This document shows, piece after piece, positions 30,844 through 41,069 of a stretch of DNA of 64,000 bases. Below the pieces are notes generated by a model, which saw only the letters and a list, made by a program, of their open reading frames with translations, was not told where the DNA came from and did not search any database. This DNA is from Xanthomonas translucens pv. cerealis (GTDB lineage: Bacteria; Pseudomonadota; Gammaproteobacteria; Xanthomonadales; Xanthomonadaceae). Location: contig NZ_CP038228.1 in the NCBI RefSeq assembly GCF_006838285.1, positions 2,666,001-2,730,000 on the forward strand. The letters are read 5' to 3'. The translations under genes and the position numbers were made by a program. Within the stretch, counting starts at the first letter, position 1; every line of letters begins with the position of its first letter.

Positions 30844-33800
30844 GTCGGCGCGCGCGGCTGCCGCCATTGCACGCGATGCGTCTGGCCGTCGTCGGCCAAC
30901 GCGATGCGCGCGTCCTGCTGGCGCAGGCCGTCCAGGAACAGGCCGCTGCTGTCGTCGGCATCCGTGCCGGCGTGCGCCTCGCCGGCAAGCGACTGCAGCA
31001 ACTCGATGTGATAGGTACTGCTGCCGTGGCGGTACTGCAGTTCGCAGCGCTCCCAGTCGGCCGGCAGGCAAGGCCGCAGGCGCAGGCTGTCGCCTTCGCG
31101 CTGCAGGCCGAGCAGCGATTCGACCAGCAGCCGGTACATCCAGCCGGCCGAGCCGGTGTACCAGGTCCAGCCGCCGCGGCCCACGTGCGGCGCCACGCCG
31201 TAGACGTCGGCGGCGAGCACGTAGGGTTCGACCTTGTAGCGCTCGCTGGCCGCCGCATCCAGGCTGTGCTGGATCGGGTTGATCATCCGCGCCAGTTCCC
31301 AGGCGCGTTCGCCATCGCCGAGGTGGGCGAAGGCCATCGCCGCCCACACCGCCGCATGCGTGTACTGCCCGCCGTTCTCGCGCACGCCCGGCACGTAGCC
31401 GCGGATGTAGCCGGGGTCGTGCGCGATGCGGTCGAACGGCGGCTCCAGCAGCTGGATCAGGCCGGCGTCGCGCTTGACCAGGTGCTGGTCCAGCGCAGCC
31501 ATCGCCTGCCGCGCGCGCGCCGGTTCGGCGGCGCCGGACAGCACCGACCAGCTCTGCGAGATCGAGTCGATGCGACATTCGTCACTTTGCACCGAACCCA
31601 GCGCGGTGCCGTCGTCGAACCACGCGCGCCGATACCAGCCGCCATCCCAGGCATGCGCTTCGAGATTGCCGCGCAGCGCGTGCGCCGCCGCATCGCACTC
31701 GTCGGCGAAGGCCGCATCGTCGCACCCGCGCGCCAGCGCCGCGAACTGCTGCAGCACGTGGTACAGGAAGAAGCCCAGCCACACGCTCTCGCCCTTGCCG
31801 CCCTCGCCCACCCGGTTCATGCCGTCGTTCCAGTCGCCGGTGCCGATCAGCGGCAACCCGCGTTCGCCGAGCAGGGCCATGCCGCGGCGCAGCGCCTGCA
31901 CGCAATGCGCGTACAGCGGCGCACGCTGGTTCGACGGCACCGGCAGGTCGTAGTACGACTCCTCGTCGGCGCCGACCGCGCGGCCTTCGATATAGCGCAC
32001 CTCTTCGTCGAGCACGCCGCGGTCGCCGGTGACCTGCAAGTAGCGGCACGCCGCCAGCGGCAGCCACAGGTAATCGTCCGAACAGCGCGTGCGCACGCCG
32101 CGGTCCTGCGGCGGATGCCACCAGTGCAGCACGTCGCCCTGCGGGAACTGGTGCGCGGCGCTGGCCAACAGGTGCTCGCGCGCCAGCGTCGGGGTGGCGT
32201 GGACCAGCGCCATCATGTCCTGCAACTGGTCGCGGAACCCGAACGCGCCGCCGGACTGGTAATAGCCGCTGCGCGCCAGGTAGCGGCAGGCCAGGGTCTG
32301 GTACGGCAGCCAGCCGTTGACCAGCAGGTCCACGCTGGGATCGGGGGTCTTCACCTGCAAGCCGCCGAGCAGTTGCCGCCAATGGATGCGTACCGCGTCC
32401 AGCGCGTCGTGCGCGGCATCGCGGCCGCGCATGCGCCGCGCCAATTCCACCGCGGCCTCGTGGTCCTTGCCGGCGCCGAGCCGGAACACGGTCTCGCACT
32501 CGGCGCCGGCGGCCAGGCTCAGCGGCACCTGGATCGCCGCACACGGATCCAGCCCGGCGCCCAGGCGTCCGGACAGGCGTTCGCGGCGCAGCGCCTGCGG
32601 GTCGCCCATGTCGCCATTGCGGCCGAGGAACTCGGTACGGTCGCCGGTATAACTGCGCGTGGTCGCGTCCACATCGAAGAACGCAGTGCGCGCAGAGAAC
32701 TCGGCGTTGTACGGGTTGTAGGCCAGCAGTGCGCCGTGCGCGCCGTCCTGCTCGGTGACCACGTGCATCTGCGATTTCACCCGCAGGTCGCCCAGCACCC
32801 ATTCCACATAGCCGGTCGCCGACAGGCGCCGGCTGCGGCCGGACAGGTTGCGCAGCTTCAGCACCGAGAACTTCACCGCCTCGTGCAGCGCCACGTACAC
32901 CCACAGCTCGCTGGCGATGCCGTCCTGCACGTGTTCGTAGACGCTGTAGCCGAAGCCATGGCGGGTGCGGTAATCGCCCTCGCCGCGGCGCGGCAGCGCC
33001 TGCGGCGACCATACCCGGCCGCTGTCTTCGTCGCGCAGGTAGAACGCCTCGCCGCAGGCGTCGCCGACCGGGTCGTTGTGCCACGGCGACAGGCGGAACT
33101 CGTGCGCGTTCTCGAACCAGGTGTAGCCGGCGGCACTTTCGCTGAGCACCGTGCCCAGCTGTGCATTGGCCAGCACGTTGGACCACGGCGCCGGCGTCGG
33201 CGCACCCTCGCGCAATGCGATCAGGTATTCGCGGCCGTCGGCGGCGAAGGCGCCGGTGCCATTGTCGAACAGCAGCTCCGGGTGCGCCGGCGCGAACGGC
33301 CACGGATCCTCCTGCGCATCGCCGGCCGCATGCGCGGGCGCTGCCAGGGCCTGCGCCTCGGCCAGCGCGGCGGCCGGCAGCGGCACCAGCTCGGGCACGC
33401 CGCGCGGCGGCGGCAGATGCCGGCCGATCTGCGCGGCCAGGGTGCCGCGCTGGTCGCTGACGATGACCCGCGCCACCACCTGCAGCAGGATGCGGTCCTC
33501 CTGCGAGATGTTCTGCACCGGGCGCACGAAGATGCCGCCGGGGCGCTCCAGCACGCTGGCGTCCGGATCGGCCGCGACCATGCCCAGGATCTGCTCCTGC
33601 AGCTGTTGCCGGTAGCCGCTCTGGCTCTCGTTCCAGATCACCAGGTCCGCATGCAGGCCCTTGAGCCGCCAGTAGGCATGCGCCTGCACCATCTGCCGCA
33701 CCAGTTCGATGTTGTCGGCATCGCCGATCTGCAGCAGCGCGATCGGCAGGTCGCCGGAGATCGCATGGCCCCACAGCCCGGACTGGCCGCGCCGGTTCTG

Positions 33801-36800
33801 CAGCAGCAGTTCGCTGTCGGCGCGCAGCGCCGGGTGCACGTACACCATCAGCCCGGCCAGGCGCTCGTATAGCTGCGCATCGGCCTGCGAGGCGTTGATC
33901 TGGCGGCGCACCACCTGGCTGTGGGTCCACGCCAGATCGAACACGCGGTCGGCCAGGTGCCGGTCGCGGTACTTGTCGATCAGCGCGGTGCACGCGGCGC
34001 GGTCGCCGCCGACGCCGTAGACCATGTCGATCACTGCGGTCTGCTCCGGCGCCAGCACGATCCGGCAGCGGATCGCGACCACCGGGTCGAGCACCGACCC
34101 GGCGGTGTCGGACAGCACCGCATCGTGGCTCAGCGCGCGCGGGGTGCGCGCGGTATTGCCGCGACCGAGGAAGCGCGCGCGGTCGGTTTCGTAGGAAATC
34201 GCGCCGATGTGCGCATCGTGCACCGCCACCAGATGGAACATCCACGGCGCCACCTCGTCGTGCGCGCGGGTGCGCCGCGTGCAAAGCAGCGCCTGCGTGT
34301 CGCGAACGATCTCGGTCTGCACGAACAGATTGCTGAAGGCCGGATGCAGCTCGTCGGCGATGGCCGGCGCCAGCACCACTTCGGCATAGGTGGTGATCTC
34401 GATGGTGCGCGGCTGCCGCGACCGGTTGCTGACCCGCAGCCGGCGCAGCTCGATGTCGTCCTCGGCGGAGATCGCCACTTCCAGGTGCGTGTCGAAGCCG
34501 CGCTTGCGGCCGCGGAACTCGGCCTTGGCATCGGAGAAGATCGCTTCGTAATGGTCCACCTTCACCGCGGTGGGCTGGTAGGCGGCCGACCAGTAGTCGC
34601 CGCTGTCCACGTCGCGCAGGTAGCAGAAACTGCCCCAGTGGTCGCGGGTGCCGTCCTCGCGCCAGCGGGTGATGGCCATGTCGCGCATGCGGCTGTAGCC
34701 GCCGCCGGCGCTGGTCAGCAGGCCGTGGTAGCGGCCGTTGGAGAGCAGTTGCACCGCCGGCCGCGGCGCGCCCGGATCGCGGAACACGCGCAGCTGGGTC
34801 TCGTCCTCACGCGCATCCTGGGGGCTGCGTGCGGTGCCGTCGGCCTCCTGCGGATGGAACACGCCCACCCGCGGAATCCGTTCCTGCAGCAACAGCAAGG
34901 TGGCCTGGAATTCGGCATCGGCGGCGAAGCGCTTCTGCATCGGCTGCTCGCGCAGCAGATGGTCCAGCGCCAGCAGGCCCATGCCCTGGTGATGCGCCAT
35001 GTACGAGCGGATCAGCGCCTGGTCCTGGCCGGGCGGGACCCGGCTGGGAGTGTAGTCGATCGCCTCGTGCAAGCCGAAGCGGCCGCCGAAGCCGGCCTCG
35101 GTCAGCCGCTGCAGGTTGGCGCAGGCCGCTTCCGGGGCCACCATCAGCGCCATCATGCTGGCGTACGGCGCGATCACCAGATCGTCGCCGAGCCCGCGCT
35201 TGAGGCCCAGCCCAGGCACGCCGAACGCGCGGTACTGGTAGTTCATCCGCGCATCGACCGCGTTGTAGCCGGACTCGGAAACGCCCCACGGCACCGCGTG
35301 CCGTGCGCCGTGTGCGATCTGCGCATTGACCGCATGCACCGCGGTCTGGTCGAGCAAGGTGTCGGCATAGCTGGGCATCACCAACTGCGGCATCAGGTAT
35401 TCGAACATCGAGCCGCTCCACGACAGCAGCGTCGCTTCGCCATCGACCTCGGTGAGCTGGCGGCCGAGCGCGAACCAGCTTTCCTGCGGCAGCTGGCCCT
35501 GGGCGATGGCGACGAAGCTGCACAGCCGCGCCTCCGACGCCAGCAGGTCGTAGTAGCCCTGGTCCAGGCGCCGCTCGTCGACGTTGTAGCCGATCGCCAG
35601 CAGCCGCCGCGCCGGGTCGTAGAGGAAGCCGTATTCCATCAGCGACAGCTGCCCGGCGATATGCGCCAGGCGTTCGAGCTGGTGGATGCGCGCGCGGGCG
35701 CGCTCGGCGGCTTCGGCATTGTGGGTCTGCGCGGCCAGCGCGCGCAGCGTCGGCAGCGGCGCTTCGGTTACCGGCAGGCACGCGTCGTCGCGATCCGGCG
35801 CCGTCGCCCATGGCGCGAACTCGCGCAGTTCCTGCTGCGCGGCATTGCACGCATCCAGCAGGACCTGCGGCCAGTGCGGCGCCAAGGCGTCGGCGGACTG
35901 CTCCGAGCCCACGGCCGGCGGCGGCCAGCGCTCGGCGATCGAGGCCGCCGGCACGGCCAGCGCAACCAGTGCGTGCCAGGTCTGCGGCAGCGTGGCCGGC
36001 GGGGTCGCGCACAGCGCCTGCAGGCGCTGATCGAAGTCGTGCAGCGCCGCCTGCGGCAGCGCCGCTGCGGCTGGATTGTCCTGTGCGGCCTCGCGCAGCA
36101 CGCCGAACGTGTCGGCCAACCCGTCGAAGCTGGCCACGGCCAGCAACGGCGCATCGCACAGCGCCAGCAGGCCCTGGCGCAGGGTCAACAGATGCCCGGC
36201 CAGGTTGCCGCTGTCCACCGTCGACAGGTAGGCCGGCGGCAACGGCAGCAGGGTCTCGGTGTCGTACCAGTTGTAGAAATGGCCGCGGTGGCGCGGCAGC
36301 GTCTCCATCGTCGCCAGGGTCAGCCGAGTGCGGTCGATCACCCCGCCCGGCTGCAGGTAGCCCAGGTCGTAGGCGGCCAGGTTGCCGAGCAGGGCCAGGC
36401 CGATGTTGGTCGGCGAGGTGCGCCGCGCCACCACCAGTTGCGGATGTTCCTGCACGTTGTCCGGCGGCAGCCAATGGTCCTGCGCGCGCATGTGCACTTC
36501 GAAGAACGCCCAGGTGCGGCGTGACAGCCGGCCGAGGAAAGCGCGCTGCGGCGGCGCCAGCTGCGCGCGGCGCGGCGCGGCGGCATGCCCCATCCACGCC
36601 ATCAGCGCCGGGGCGACGATCCACAGCGCCAGGATCGGCGCGGCGACCCACAGCGCATGCGGCTGCCGCCAGGCCAGCACGGCCAGCAGCGCCAGCGCGC
36701 ACAGCGCCGCCGGCGCCATCCCGCTCAGCTCGGCCGCATTGCCGCGGCCGAGGCTGCGCGCCACATCGCTGGAGGCATGCCATTGCAGCAGGTGGCGCCG

Positions 36801-39599
36801 GCTGACCAGCATGCGCCACAGCGTGCGCACGATCGCCAGCGCGGCGTAACCGGCCTCGTACGGCAGGCAGGCCAGCGCCACCAGCGCGCGCTGCAGTTGC
36901 GTGACCACCGCCTTGGCCAGCGTGCCCAGGTGCATGCGCCAGGCCATGTCCGATGGCTTGGCGACCAGGTCGTGCAGCGCCGGCACCATGATCGGCAGCA
37001 CGAACAGGCCCAGCAGCCACGCGGTCCACGCCGCCGGCCGCGGCAGCCACAGCCAACCGATCGCCAGCAACGCGGTGGCAGCGATCGGCACCAGGCTGCG
37101 GCGCAGGTTGTCCAGCAATTTGCCGCGCGACAGCCGCGACAGCGGCGTGCGCCGGTAGCGACCGGTGGCGTCCGGCACCCACGGCAGCAGCCAGGGCAGC
37201 AACTGCCAGTCGCCACGGATCCAGCGCGCGCGGCGCTTCACATCTGCCGCATAGCGCGACGGATAGTCCTCGAACAGGCGCACATCGCTGACCAGGCCGG
37301 CGCGCGCATAGCAGCCCTCCAGCAGGTCGTGGCTGAGGATGCGGTTGTCGGGCAGGCGGCCGTCGAGCGTCTGCTCGAACGCATCCACGTCGTAGATGCC
37401 CTTGCCGACGAACGAGCCTTCGCCGAACAGGTCCTGGTACACGTCGGACACGGTGCGCGTATACGGATCGATGCCCGGCTCGCTGCCGAACAGGCGCGCG
37501 TAGCGAGTGATGCGATGGCCGCTCATGCTGCTGCCCACGCTCGGCTGCAGGATGCCGTAACCGCGGGTCACCCGGCCCAGCGCCGGATCGATGCGCGCGC
37601 GGTTCAGCGGATGCGCCAGGGTCGCGACGAACTCGCGCGCCGCATCGCGCGGCAGCCGCGTGTCCGCATCCAGGGTGATCACGTAGCGCACCTGCGCCAG
37701 CAGCGCGGTCGCGCCGATTACCTCGCTGAAATCGGCATCGGCCGCGCCGCCGCGCAACAGCCGGTTCAGGGCCGCCAGCTTGCCGCGCTTGCGCTCGTGG
37801 CCGATCCAGGCGCGCTCGCCGGCGCTCCACAGCCGCGGGCGGTGCAGCAGGAAGAAGCGGTCGCCGCGTTCCGGCGCATAACGCTGGTTGAGCCGCACGA
37901 TGTGCTGCGCCGCATGCTCAAGCAACGCAGCGTCGCCAGGCAGCGTGGCCTGCGCGGCGTCCAGGAAATCGGTCAGCAGGGCGAAATGCAGCTGCGCATC
38001 GCGATTGGCCAGGAACCGCACCTCCAGCGCCTCGGCCAGTTCGTCGATCGTGGCAGCATCGCTGAGCATGCTCGGCACCACCACCAGGGTCCGCGCGCCG
38101 GCCGGAATGCCTTTGGAAAAGTCCATTCGCGGCAACGTGCGCGGCGCCACCAGCAGCGTCGCCGCCCAGTTGACCAGGGCCACGCCCAGTTCGCTGAACA
38201 CCAGCGCGCCCAACAGTGTGGTCGTCACCCACAGCCAGACCGGCTCCATGGCCAGCACCTGCAGTTGCTCGAGCAGGGCCGCGCTGCCGAATGCGGCGAT
38301 CGCCGCGATCGGCAGCAGGTACGCCGGCAGCGGCAACGTGCGCCGCGCCACGTGCGGCCGGCGGCGCGCACGCGGCAATGCGGCGATCGCCGCCGGCAGG
38401 TCGCGCTGGCCATCGTCGACCAGGTAGTAGCCGACGTGACGCTGGTCGTCCAACGACGCCGCCTGCGCCAACTGCAGCACGCACGCGGCCACCGCGTCCT
38501 CGCTGGCGCCGCTGCGCAGCGCCAGCAGCTCGACGCTGTGCCGGTAGCTGTCGCGGGTCTGGAAATCCATCTGCGCATAGGTGCCGTGCGGATCGCGGCG
38601 CAGATGCGCTTCGACCGCGCTCAGCTCCTCGACGAAATCGCGCCAGTCCATCGTCGCCAGCAAACGCAGGCTGGCGATGCTGTTGCTGATCGAGACCTGG
38701 TCGGCGGCCTGCTGCTGGCTTTCCGCGTGCACCATGTCGTCGATGCGTTGGCCGCCATCGGCCAGCCATTGCTCGACCCAGGTCACCGGCATCGCCAGCA
38801 CCCCGCCGCGCCCGTGCAGCCCGCGCACCAGCTCGGCGACGAACGCGCCGGACAGCGGCGGCTGCGAGCGTGCCATGTCCGCGACCACCAGCACCACGCT
38901 CTTGGGATCCTGCGCGGCGGTGGTATTGAGCCGGTCGGCCCAGTCGCTGGCCAGGCGGTGGTCGATGCCGTCGCGCATCACCCGCGCCGCGACCCGGCGC
39001 AGGTTTTCCAGCAAGCCCAGGCGCAACATGATCGGAATCGCCCACAGTTCGCCCAGCATCAGCGGCGTCACCGTCTGGTAGGCGGCGATGAAGCGGCTGG
39101 CCATGTCGGCATCGATACGGCCGTCGCCGTGGGCGATCGCGTCCATCGACAACGCATAGACGCGCGGCAACCCGGCCGAGGCGCCCTGCGCCAGCGCCGG
39201 CAGCTGGCGGCTATAGCCGGCAGGCAGATGCCGCCGCGCGATCAGGATCTGTTCTTCGACCAGGTAGAAGTTGTCCAGCAGCCACTCGCCAGCCGGGGTC
39301 ACGCGGATGTCGTCGCGCACCATCGCCGCGAGCATCGCCAAGGCGTCGCGCAGCACGTCCTCGTTCTGTTTCAGCCGCGCCAGCAACACCTCGGGACTGC
39401 GCCCGCCGCGCACCCGGTGGCTGCGCGCCAGGGCTTCGCCGTGCGCGGCCATCTGTTCGGCGCTGAGCAGTTGCGCGCGCAGCGGCTCCTCGGTCGGCAG
39501 CCGCGTGCGGCCATGCTGCAGGAACATGGCATGCATGCCGGAAAGGCCACGCCGATAAGAAAGCAGCCGTCTACGCAACGCACGCCAGGGGGACGCCAT
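30840..39599 (-). CDS. ndvB: Cyclic beta-1,2-glucan synthase NdvB (giant, GT84-GH94)
   Basis: A 2919-residue inner-membrane enzyme making cyclic beta-1,2-glucan from UDP-glucose, acting in initiation, elongation, length control and cyclisation. Regions by position: N-terminal soluble part (to about 430), membrane helices near 440-490, the GT domain with YVITLDADTRLPRDAARE (about 635-655) and WIRGDWQLLPW (about 795), helices near 835-880 and 955-1005, a glycoamylase-like domain with FYNWYDTETLLPL (about 1115), then two GH94-type blocks, the last with GTGDWNDGMNRVGEGGKGES (about 2580). Size equals rhizobial NdvB. The ATG at 39599 is my choice; ATG 39641 is possible. In Xanthomonas campestris cyclic glucan suppresses plant immunity. 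A 74-residue gene is coupled at its 3' end. Confidence 0.94.
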   Translation of the reverse strand: MASPWRALRRRLLSYRRGLSGMHAMFLQHGRTRLPTEEPLRAQLLSAEQMAAHGEALARSHRVRGGRSPEVLLARLKQNEDVLRDALAMLAAMVRDDIRVTPAGEWLLDNFYLVEEQILIARRHLPAGYSRQLPALAQGASAGLPRVYALSMDAIAHGDGRIDADMASRFIAAYQTVTPLMLGELWAIPIMLRLGLLENLRRVAARVMRDGIDHRLASDWADRLNTTAAQDPKSVVLVVADMARSQPPLSGAFVAELVRGLHGRGGVLAMPVTWVEQWLADGGQRIDDMVHAESQQQAADQVSISNSIASLRLLATMDWRDFVEELSAVEAHLRRDPHGTYAQMDFQTRDSYRHSVELLALRSGASEDAVAACVLQLAQAASLDDQRHVGYYLVDDGQRDLPAAIAALPRARRRPHVARRTLPLPAYLLPIAAIAAFGSAALLEQLQVLAMEPVWLWVTTTLLGALVFSELGVALVNWAATLLVAPRTLPRMDFSKGIPAGARTLVVVPSMLSDAATIDELAEALEVRFLANRDAQLHFALLTDFLDAAQATLPGDAALLEHAAQHIVRLNQRYAPERGDRFFLLHRPRLWSAGERAWIGHERKRGKLAALNRLLRGGAADADFSEVIGATALLAQVRYVITLDADTRLPRDAAREFVATLAHPLNRARIDPALGRVTRGYGILQPSVGSSMSGHRITRYARLFGSEPGIDPYTRTVSDVYQDLFGEGSFVGKGIYDVDAFEQTLDGRLPDNRILSHDLLEGCYARAGLVSDVRLFEDYPSRYAADVKRRARWIRGDWQLLPWLLPWVPDATGRYRRTPLSRLSRGKLLDNLRRSLVPIAATALLAIGWLWLPRPAAWTAWLLGLFVLPIMVPALHDLVAKPSDMAWRMHLGTLAKAVVTQLQRALVALACLPYEAGYAALAIVRTLWRMLVSRRHLLQWHASSDVARSLGRGNAAELSGMAPAALCALALLAVLAWRQPHALWVAAPILALWIVAPALMAWMGHAAAPRRAQLAPPQRAFLGRLSRRTWAFFEVHMRAQDHWLPPDNVQEHPQLVVARRTSPTNIGLALLGNLAAYDLGYLQPGGVIDRTRLTLATMETLPRHRGHFYNWYDTETLLPLPPAYLSTVDSGNLAGHLLTLRQGLLALCDAPLLAVASFDGLADTFGVLREAAQDNPAAAALPQAALHDFDQRLQALCATPPATLPQTWHALVALAVPAASIAERWPPPAVGSEQSADALAPHWPQVLLDACNAAQQELREFAPWATAPDRDDACLPVTEAPLPTLRALAAQTHNAEAAERARARIHQLERLAHIAGQLSLMEYGFLYDPARRLLAIGYNVDERRLDQGYYDLLASEARLCSFVAIAQGQLPQESWFALGRQLTEVDGEATLLSWSGSMFEYLMPQLVMPSYADTLLDQTAVHAVNAQIAHGARHAVPWGVSESGYNAVDARMNYQYRAFGVPGLGLKRGLGDDLVIAPYASMMALMVAPEAACANLQRLTEAGFGGRFGLHEAIDYTPSRVPPGQDQALIRSYMAHHQGMGLLALDHLLREQPMQKRFAADAEFQATLLLLQERIPRVGVFHPQEADGTARSPQDAREDETQLRVFRDPGAPRPAVQLLSNGRYHGLLTSAGGGYSRMRDMAITRWREDGTRDHWGSFCYLRDVDSGDYWSAAYQPTAVKVDHYEAIFSDAKAEFRGRKRGFDTHLEVAISAEDDIELRRLRVSNRSRQPRTIEITTYAEVVLAPAIADELHPAFSNLFVQTEIVRDTQALLCTRRTRAHDEVAPWMFHLVAVHDAHIGAISYETDRARFLGRGNTARTPRALSHDAVLSDTAGSVLDPVVAIRCRIVLAPEQTAVIDMVYGVGGDRAACTALIDKYRDRHLADRVFDLAWTHSQVVRRQINASQADAQLYERLAGLMVYVHPALRADSELLLQNRRGQSGLWGHAISGDLPIALLQIGDADNIELVRQMVQAHAYWRLKGLHADLVIWNESQSGYRQQLQEQILGMVAADPDASVLERPGGIFVRPVQNISQEDRILLQVVARVIVSDQRGTLAAQIGRHLPPPRGVPELVPLPAAALAEAQALAAPAHAAGDAQEDPWPFAPAHPELLFDNGTGAFAADGREYLIALREGAPTPAPWSNVLANAQLGTVLSESAAGYTWFENAHEFRLSPWHNDPVGDACGEAFYLRDEDSGRVWSPQALPRRGEGDYRTRHGFGYSVYEHVQDGIASELWVYVALHEAVKFSVLKLRNLSGRSRRLSATGYVEWVLGDLRVKSQMHVVTEQDGAHGALLAYNPYNAEFSARTAFFDVDATTRSYTGDRTEFLGRNGDMGDPQALRRERLSGRLGAGLDPCAAIQVPLSLAAGAECETVFRLGAGKDHEAAVELARRMRGRDAAHDALDAVRIHWRQLLGGLQVKTPDPSVDLLVNGWLPYQTLACRYLARSGYYQSGGAFGFRDQLQDMMALVHATPTLAREHLLASAAHQFPQGDVLHWWHPPQDRGVRTRCSDDYLWLPLAACRYLQVTGDRGVLDEEVRYIEGRAVGADEESYYDLPVPSNQRAPLYAHCVQALRRGMALLGERGLPLIGTGDWNDGMNRVGEGGKGESVWLGFFLYHVLQQFAALARGCDDAAFADECDAAAHALRGNLEAHAWDGGWYRRAWFDDGTALGSVQSDECRIDSISQSWSVLSGAAEPARARQAMAALDQHLVKRDAGLIQLLEPPFDRIAHDPGYIRGYVPGVRENGGQYTHAAVWAAMAFAHLGDGERAWELARMINPIQHSLDAAASERYKVEPYVLAADVYGVAPHVGRGGWTWYTGSAGWMYRLLVESLLGLQREGDSLRLRPCLPADWERCELQYRHGSSTYHIELLQSLAGEAHAGTDADDSSGLFLDGLRQQDARIALADDGQTHRVQWRQPRAPT

Positions 39600-40249
39600 G
39601 ATGATCCAGAGGGGCCACAGAGCCCGCTTGGCTTGATGCATAACAGGCGCCGGCAGCGCCAGGCGTGAATGCGCGCAGCGCGGAGCACGTGATTGCCGAT
39701 CGTGCAAGCGTCGCTGCGCGAGAGACAGCCGCGCTGCGGTTGACGCTGCGGTCGACGCACGGCGCGCCGCTGGCGTTCAGGCGCCGATGCGTGCATCGTC
39801 GCCGGTTGGCGCAATCGGCGGTCATTGCATCGCGATTGCGCAGAATGCGGGCGCTGCGACAGTGGCGAAGGGCCGCGCCAACGGTACGCAGCGCGCGCAC
39901 AAGCCTACGCGCATGGCGCCACAGCACCGACAACGCATGCGCCACGCCAGCAACGGCGCCCGGCTCAGATCCGCGGGGTCGCCAGGAAGCGCGCGCGTTT
40001 CTGCAGGGTGCGGCGGCATATCTCGGCCAGGGCCTGGCTCTCGGTGGCTTCCAGCATCGACGCGAACAGGCGCTGGAAACGTGGTCTCGGCGGTGTATGC
40101 GCATCCCGCGAGCACGGCGCAGTGGTCTCGCCTGCCATCGCCCGCTGGCGCGCGGAAAACCGCGACTGAGGCCGTGCCGGCGCCGCCTGCCGCCGCGAGC
40201 GGATCCGGCGCTGCATTACCATGCGGTTTCCCGCCCACGACTCAATCCC
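39600..40249. other. Gene-poor stretch between ndvB and the MazG-like gene
   Basis: About 650 bases. The ndvB promoter (minus) and the MazG-like promoter (plus) should lie here. A minus-strand frame from the ATG at 40138 to the stop at 39965 gives 57 residues; its C-terminal half (RFQRLFASMLEATESQALAE) has a normal helical mix and may be a small protein or gene fragment, but I cannot support it further. Other frames look like shadow translation. Confidence 0.4.
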
Positions 40250-40600
40250 ATGCCCGACAGCCTCAACGACCTGCAAGCCGCCCAGCGCGCGTTCGCCGAC
40301 GCACGCGAGTGGGGCAAGTTCCACACCCCACGCAATCTGGCCGCGGCGCTGTCGGTCGAGGCGTCGGAACTGCTCGAGCATTTCCAATGGCTCACCGACG
40401 AGCAGAGCCGGCAACTGTCGGACGACAAGAAGGCCCAGGTCGGGAGCGAAGTGGCCGACGTGCTGCTGTATCTGCTGCAGTTGTGCGACAAGCTGGGCAT
40501 CGACCCCATCGAGGCGGCGCGGCAGAAGATGCAGGTCAACGCCGCCAAATACCCGGTGGACCGCGCCAAGGGCCGCATCACCAAATACACCGAGTTGTAG
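40250..40600 (+). CDS. MazG-like nucleotide pyrophosphohydrolase
   Basis: A 116-residue all-helical MazG/dUTPase-superfamily protein of the short RS21-C6 (dCTPase) type. The metal-binding motif is SVEASELLEHFQW (E-x-x-E, about 37-49) followed by EVADVLLYLLQLCDKL (E-x-x-D, about 68-83), and it ends KYPVDRAKGRITKYTEL. Such enzymes hydrolyse (d)NTPs to NMP and pyrophosphate, cleaning the nucleotide pool. I chose the ATG at 40250 (MPDSLNDLQAAQRAFADARE), where the family starts. It is monocistronic, with a REP-type palindrome just downstream. Confidence 0.9.
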   Translation: MPDSLNDLQAAQRAFADAREWGKFHTPRNLAAALSVEASELLEHFQWLTDEQSRQLSDDKKAQVGSEVADVLLYLLQLCDKLGIDPIEAARQKMQVNAAKYPVDRAKGRITKYTEL

Positions 40601-40641
40601 CGGCGGCAGCGACTGCACTGCCTCGCGCCCGCCTTTTTACC

Positions 40642-40709
40642 TTGTAGGAGCGGCTTCAGCCGCGACAGGCGCTGCCCGGAGAGCCTGTCGCGGCTGAAGC
40701 CGCCTACAA
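40642..40709. repeat. REP-type long inverted repeat (GTAGGAGCGGCTTCAGCCGCGA family)
   Basis: The left arm (40642-40670, TTGTAGGAGCGGCTTCAGCC then GCGACAGGC) and right arm (40683-40709) are complementary except for two extra bases in the left arm; the spacer is 12 bases. This is the familiar GGAGCGGCTTCAGCCGCGA repeat of Xanthomonas and Pseudomonas genomes. It may also serve as a 3' mRNA hairpin for the MazG-like gene. Confidence 0.85.
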
Positions 40710-40745
40710 AGGATTGAAAGCAGCCTGCGCGATAGCGCGTACGCC

Positions 40746-41066
40746 CTATCGCGCAGCGGCCTTGTTCGCCGCGCTCTTGCGCACGCTGGCGCCCTTGGTC
40801 TGTGCGGCCTGCTTCGCCGCGGCCGAACGGGTGCTGGCGATACGCTTCTTGGCGGCCGTCTTGGTCTGCGTGGACAAGGCCTTCTTGGCTACGGCCTGCG
40901 TGGCGGCCTTGCCCTTGCTGGCGGTCTTCGGCACCTTCTTCGCGCCGCGCGAACGCGTCGGCGACGGTGAGCCGGCCTTGCCGCCCTTCGCCTGTTCCTG
41001 CGCGACCTTTTTCTTGGTGGACTTGGACGCGGTCTTGGACGCGCCAGTCATCATCCGCACCTTCAT
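40746..41066 (-). CDS. Alanine/lysine-rich histone-H1-like DNA-binding protein
   Basis: A 106-residue protein rich in Lys, Ala, Ser and Thr with repeated K-K/A-A-K motifs (KSTKKKVAQEQAKGGKAG; AKKALSTQTKTAAKKRIAST), resembling the tail of eukaryotic histone H1 and bacterial H1-like proteins. It lacks a folded core, so it probably neutralises DNA charge. The ATG at 41066 lies 3 bases from the arm of a dispersed repeat hairpin, whose GAGAAGG doubles as a possible ribosome site; ATG codons at positions 5 and 6 are alternatives. Confidence 0.75.
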   Translation of the reverse strand: MKVRMMTGASKTASKSTKKKVAQEQAKGGKAGSPSPTRSRGAKKVPKTASKGKAATQAVAKKALSTQTKTAAKKRIASTRSAAAKQAAQTKGASVRKSAANKAAAR

Positions 41067-41069
41067 GCA

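Noticed and set aside
30813..39668. Three long plus-strand frames (1019, 867 and 1027 codons) opposite ndvB
   Set aside because: Compositional shadows of the giant synthase; no domain, and abnormal His/Arg/Gln content.
39571..40104. 177-codon minus-strand frame upstream of ndvB
   Set aside because: Arg/Cys/Ala-rich, no ribosome site or domain; looks like random open frame.
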